Shown here piece after piece: positions 4,160-5,250 of a stretch of 5,250 nucleotides of DNA. The notes under the pieces were generated by a model. It was not told where the DNA came from. It saw only the letters and a list, made by a program, of their open reading frames with translations, and made no database searches. This stretch comes from Methanosphaera sp. GTDB lineage: Archaea; Methanobacteriota; Methanobacteria; Methanobacteriales; Methanobacteriaceae. The stretch lies in the NCBI GenBank assembly GCA_021199865.1, contig JAJQHG010000144.1, positions 1 to 5,250 of the forward strand, read 5' to 3'. Numbering within the stretch: position 1 is the stretch's first letter; every line of letters begins with the position of its first letter. Position numbers and translations under genes: made by a program.

Positions 4160-5242
4160 ATGCCATTAATAGCTACAAGTCACTTATTCCTCATAATAGA
4201 AGTGGCCATTTTAATGCATTTTGGTATAATGTTGCTTCTTAATTATTTGAAGTTAAATTTTACCAGAATTGTTGTGTTGTCGCTGATATTAGGTGTGGGA
4301 ATAACTGTAATGTTTGGTTATGATGCTATTTGCCTGTTACTTCCTATGTTGAGTCAAAATGAGTTTACTCACCCTTATGGTTCAATAGCGATTATGATTA
4401 TAGTTACAGCGTGGACAGTACTTCCAATACTGCGAGAACAAAACTCAAAAATTGTTAATCTACAATTACTGATTATTATCATGACTGTTGGTATAGCAAT
4501 ATTTGGTGGTCTTGTACACCGTGACTTCCTAATAATGTATATTCTTGGATTAATTATAGGATTCTTAATATTAAACTATACATTTAGACAGGGAAAGAAT
4601 TATTTTACACTGAAAAATATAGCATTAATCGTTATAGGAATGCTTATCTTATTTGGTGGTTTAGAGATACTTTCACAGATACTAAATATGGAAGTTATTA
4701 GTCCACTCTCAAGAATTGACCGTATGAATTCTAACCAGTTATCTAGTATTCAAATGGTGATGGAGAACACTACACTAACAGGACATGCAGCAAACTCCAC
4801 TTACTGGGGTAATGCAACACTAGGAAATAGTGATGGTTATATTTCACTACCATTAACATTTGTTAAATTCTTTGGATTACCATTCCCAATATTCTATGGT
4901 ACACTTGTATCTAGAAAGGATGTTATAGATTACTTCTTACCTGGAATATTTGGTGTAGGATTTGACTTTGGATATATTACATTAGCATTAATAATGATAT
5001 GGGTATTAATTGTTATAATAATAGGACTTAAAGTATTAGTTAAGTATAAAGCAGAGCGTGAACGTGGAAGTAAAAGGTATTTAGGACGTGAAGCCTTACT
5101 AACGGGTTCGCTTACAGCATTCATTGCTCAAACTATTTTAGGATTCTTTGTTATTACCAGGACAATTAATGGTTCGGGAATGTTAAGTTATATCTTCCTT
5201 AGTGCTATGGTTGTAGCGCATGTTGTTACAACAAAAAGATGA
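4160..5242 (+). CDS. Polytopic membrane protein of unknown function
   Basis: I do not recognise the family of this 360-residue integral membrane protein. Hydrophobic segments lie near 6-29, 37-62, 74-91, 99-118, 123-140, 152-171, 229-249, 257-290 (long enough for two), 312-333 and 342-357, suggesting 10 or so membrane passes. Basic residues in the loops at 31-36, 92-97, 143-152, 251-253 and the strongly charged 291-310 suggest these face the cytoplasm. The loop at about 172-228 would then be outside. That polar loop carries three Asn-x-Ser/Thr sites (Asn203, Asn212, Asn218), and another (Asn337) falls in the last outer loop. Charged or polar residues in or beside membrane segments include Asp55, His120-Arg121-Asp122, Glu169 and Asp269. 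A transporter or an envelope-glycan membrane enzyme is possible, but neither is shown. The gene has its own ribosome binding site and a long leader, so it is probably a separate unit. It ends with TGA, followed by TCTCCCCC at the window edge. Confidence 0.85.
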   Translation: MPLIATSHLFLIIEVAILMHFGIMLLLNYLKLNFTRIVVLSLILGVGITVMFGYDAICLLLPMLSQNEFTHPYGSIAIMIIVTAWTVLPILREQNSKIVNLQLLIIIMTVGIAIFGGLVHRDFLIMYILGLIIGFLILNYTFRQGKNYFTLKNIALIVIGMLILFGGLEILSQILNMEVISPLSRIDRMNSNQLSSIQMVMENTTLTGHAANSTYWGNATLGNSDGYISLPLTFVKFFGLPFPIFYGTLVSRKDVIDYFLPGIFGVGFDFGYITLALIMIWVLIVIIIGLKVLVKYKAERERGSKRYLGREALLTGSLTAFIAQTILGFFVITRTINGSGMLSYIFLSAMVVAHVVTTKR

Positions 5243-5250
5243 TCTCCCCC

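Overview
The window looks like chromosomal DNA of a very AT-rich methanogenic archaeon of the Methanobacteriales. Methanosphaera is my best guess, made from overall resemblance and not from any search. Several things point this way. The Prs is of the archaeal (Methanocaldococcus-like) type, and HypB is the short archaeal form without a His-rich N-terminus. A DUF354 protein is present. The tRNA gene does not encode its CCA tail. Gene starts carry GGAG-type ribosome binding sites behind AT-rich TATA-like leaders. Intergenic DNA is almost pure A/T, so the single tRNA gene (about 61% G+C) stands out sharply.

Layout. On the minus strand, prs (PRPP synthetase) occupies 43-918 and starts with GTG. 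A 206-bp AT-rich divergent spacer (919-1124) separates it from hypA (1125-1508) and hypB (1501-2157). These two genes overlap by 8 nt and form the nickel-insertion pair for [NiFe]-hydrogenase maturation. The spacer contains a 14-bp palindromic TATA-like element and two inverted repeats that could be operators. A DUF354 protein with a predicted GT-B-like fold follows at 2216-3259. It converges on a minus-strand tRNA-Ala(GGC) gene (3279-3352). The tRNA gene is divergent from a short nitroreductase-family flavoprotein (3467-3979). After a 180-bp spacer comes a 360-residue polytopic membrane protein that I cannot assign to a family (4160-5242).

How the genes relate. HypA and HypB act together on hydrogenase, which is central to hydrogen-dependent methanogenesis. 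Prs supplies PRPP for nucleotides, histidine and related pathways. The remaining genes are probably separate transcription units: T-rich tracts follow hypB and the nitroreductase gene, and long AT-rich leaders precede the tRNA, the nitroreductase and the membrane protein. I see no mobile element, CRISPR array, pseudogene or defence system. The points most worth a second look are the unassigned membrane protein, the symmetric elements in the prs/hypA spacer, C33 in the tRNA anticodon loop, and a repeated C-patch-then-T-tract pattern just after stop codons.
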